Part shown: piece by piece, positions 30,147 to 30,266 of the stretch
How positions within the stretch are numbered: position 1 is the first letter of the stretch
Layout of the letters: each line of letters starts with the position of its first letter
Origin: Bacteroidota bacterium
GTDB taxonomy: Bacteria > Bacteroidota > Bacteroidia > Bacteroidales > JAAUTT01
Length of the DNA: 30,266 nt
Assembly (NCBI GenBank): GCA_023429135.1
Contig: JAEYWD010000066.1
Location: 1 to 30,266, forward strand
Reading direction: 5' to 3'
The notes under the pieces: model-generated
Database searches by the model: none
What the model saw: the letters and a program-made list of their open reading frames with translations, nothing else
Told to the model about the DNA's origin: nothing
Translations under genes and position numbers: made by a program

Positions 30147-30266
30147 GTGTGCCGGGCATGTTGCAATTCTAAAGGGTGCGGGAGAAATCCCAAGTCCCGA
30201 AGGAGCCGTGATGACCGGAATTCTTTAGCGCAAAGCAAGGGTGCTCAGGGTGACCTGGGATCTGAA
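30147..30266 (+). mobile_element. 5' end of a group II intron (domain I), truncated by the window edge
   Basis: GTGTGCCGGGCATG (30147-30160) fits the GUGYG 5' consensus of bacterial group II introns. Downstream, CTAAAGGGTG, AAGTCCCGA, AAGCAAGGGTG and the ATCTGAA end reproduce the order of conserved domain I segments seen in ORF-bearing bacterial introns. A GNRA-type hairpin CTCAGG-GTGA-CCTGGG is visible near 30243-30258. The reverse transcriptase/maturase and domains V-VI would lie beyond base 30266. The 5' splice boundary is inferred from the consensus. Confidence 0.83.

Noticed and set aside
1..30266. tRNA, rRNA, toxin-antitoxin, phage or integron features
   Set aside because: No cloverleaf, rRNA signature, attachment-site duplication or matching gene family was seen; the only mobile element supported is the group II intron at the right edge.

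Overview
The window looks like a chromosomal segment of a Bacteroidota bacterium, most likely of the Bacteroidales/Marinilabiliales type. The evidence is AT-rich DNA, scarce Shine-Dalgarno sequences, several TAnnTTTG-type -7 boxes at sensible distances from start codons, and many families typical of the phylum (DUF6588, DUF5777, DUF2027-Smr, DUF4349, a fused E1 alpha/beta 2-oxoacid dehydrogenase, and a two-TM tyrosine autokinase with a GY-rich tail). No function was confirmed by database search; all calls come from reading the sequence.

Layout. 1-190: a long C homopolymer, a dispersed-repeat-like hairpin and a terminator. 191-4290: a DUF6588 outer-membrane-type protein, rarA (replication fork maintenance), kdsA (Kdo synthesis for LPS), a 349-bp AT-rich gap and a small acidic protein. 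4334-9422 (minus): a three-gene operon for polysaccharide export (SPOR-repeat protein, Wza-like lipoprotein, Wzc-like BY-kinase). 9658-13542 (minus): an operon for a 2-oxoacid dehydrogenase complex (E2, fused E1) ending in a flavodoxin. 13789-15519 (minus): a PQQ-type sugar/sorbosone dehydrogenase lipoprotein paired with a cytochrome c lipoprotein. 15647-19928 (plus): an unknown lipoprotein, then an LsrG-like monooxygenase, an iron-ADH-family dehydrogenase with altered metal ligands, and a GT39-type membrane glycosyltransferase. 19969-21621: a GNAT acetyltransferase divergent from threonine aldolase. 21728-25020 (plus): two haem-motif lipoproteins with PSCyt1-like modules, then a DUF4349 lipoprotein and a secreted esterase. 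25169-27575: a DUF454 membrane protein divergent from an operon of DUF5777 barrel, YceI and OB-fold protein. 27552-29920: queA divergent from a DUF2027-Smr protein. 29921-30266: hairpin-bearing intergenic DNA interrupted by the 5' end of a group II intron that runs off the window.

The strongest unexpected signals are four short degenerate heptanucleotide arrays, each starting directly after a stop codon and reading on the sense strand of that gene; the truncated group II intron at the right edge; a terminator whose T-tract touches the start codon of the multihaem lipoprotein; paired palindromes in the DUF454/DUF5777 divergent promoter region; and CX4CH haem-type modules bracketed by an extra cysteine pair. 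I did not find a complete, clearly new multi-gene system. The haem lipoprotein pair and the DUF5777-YceI-OB cluster are the best candidates for little-described envelope redox functions.
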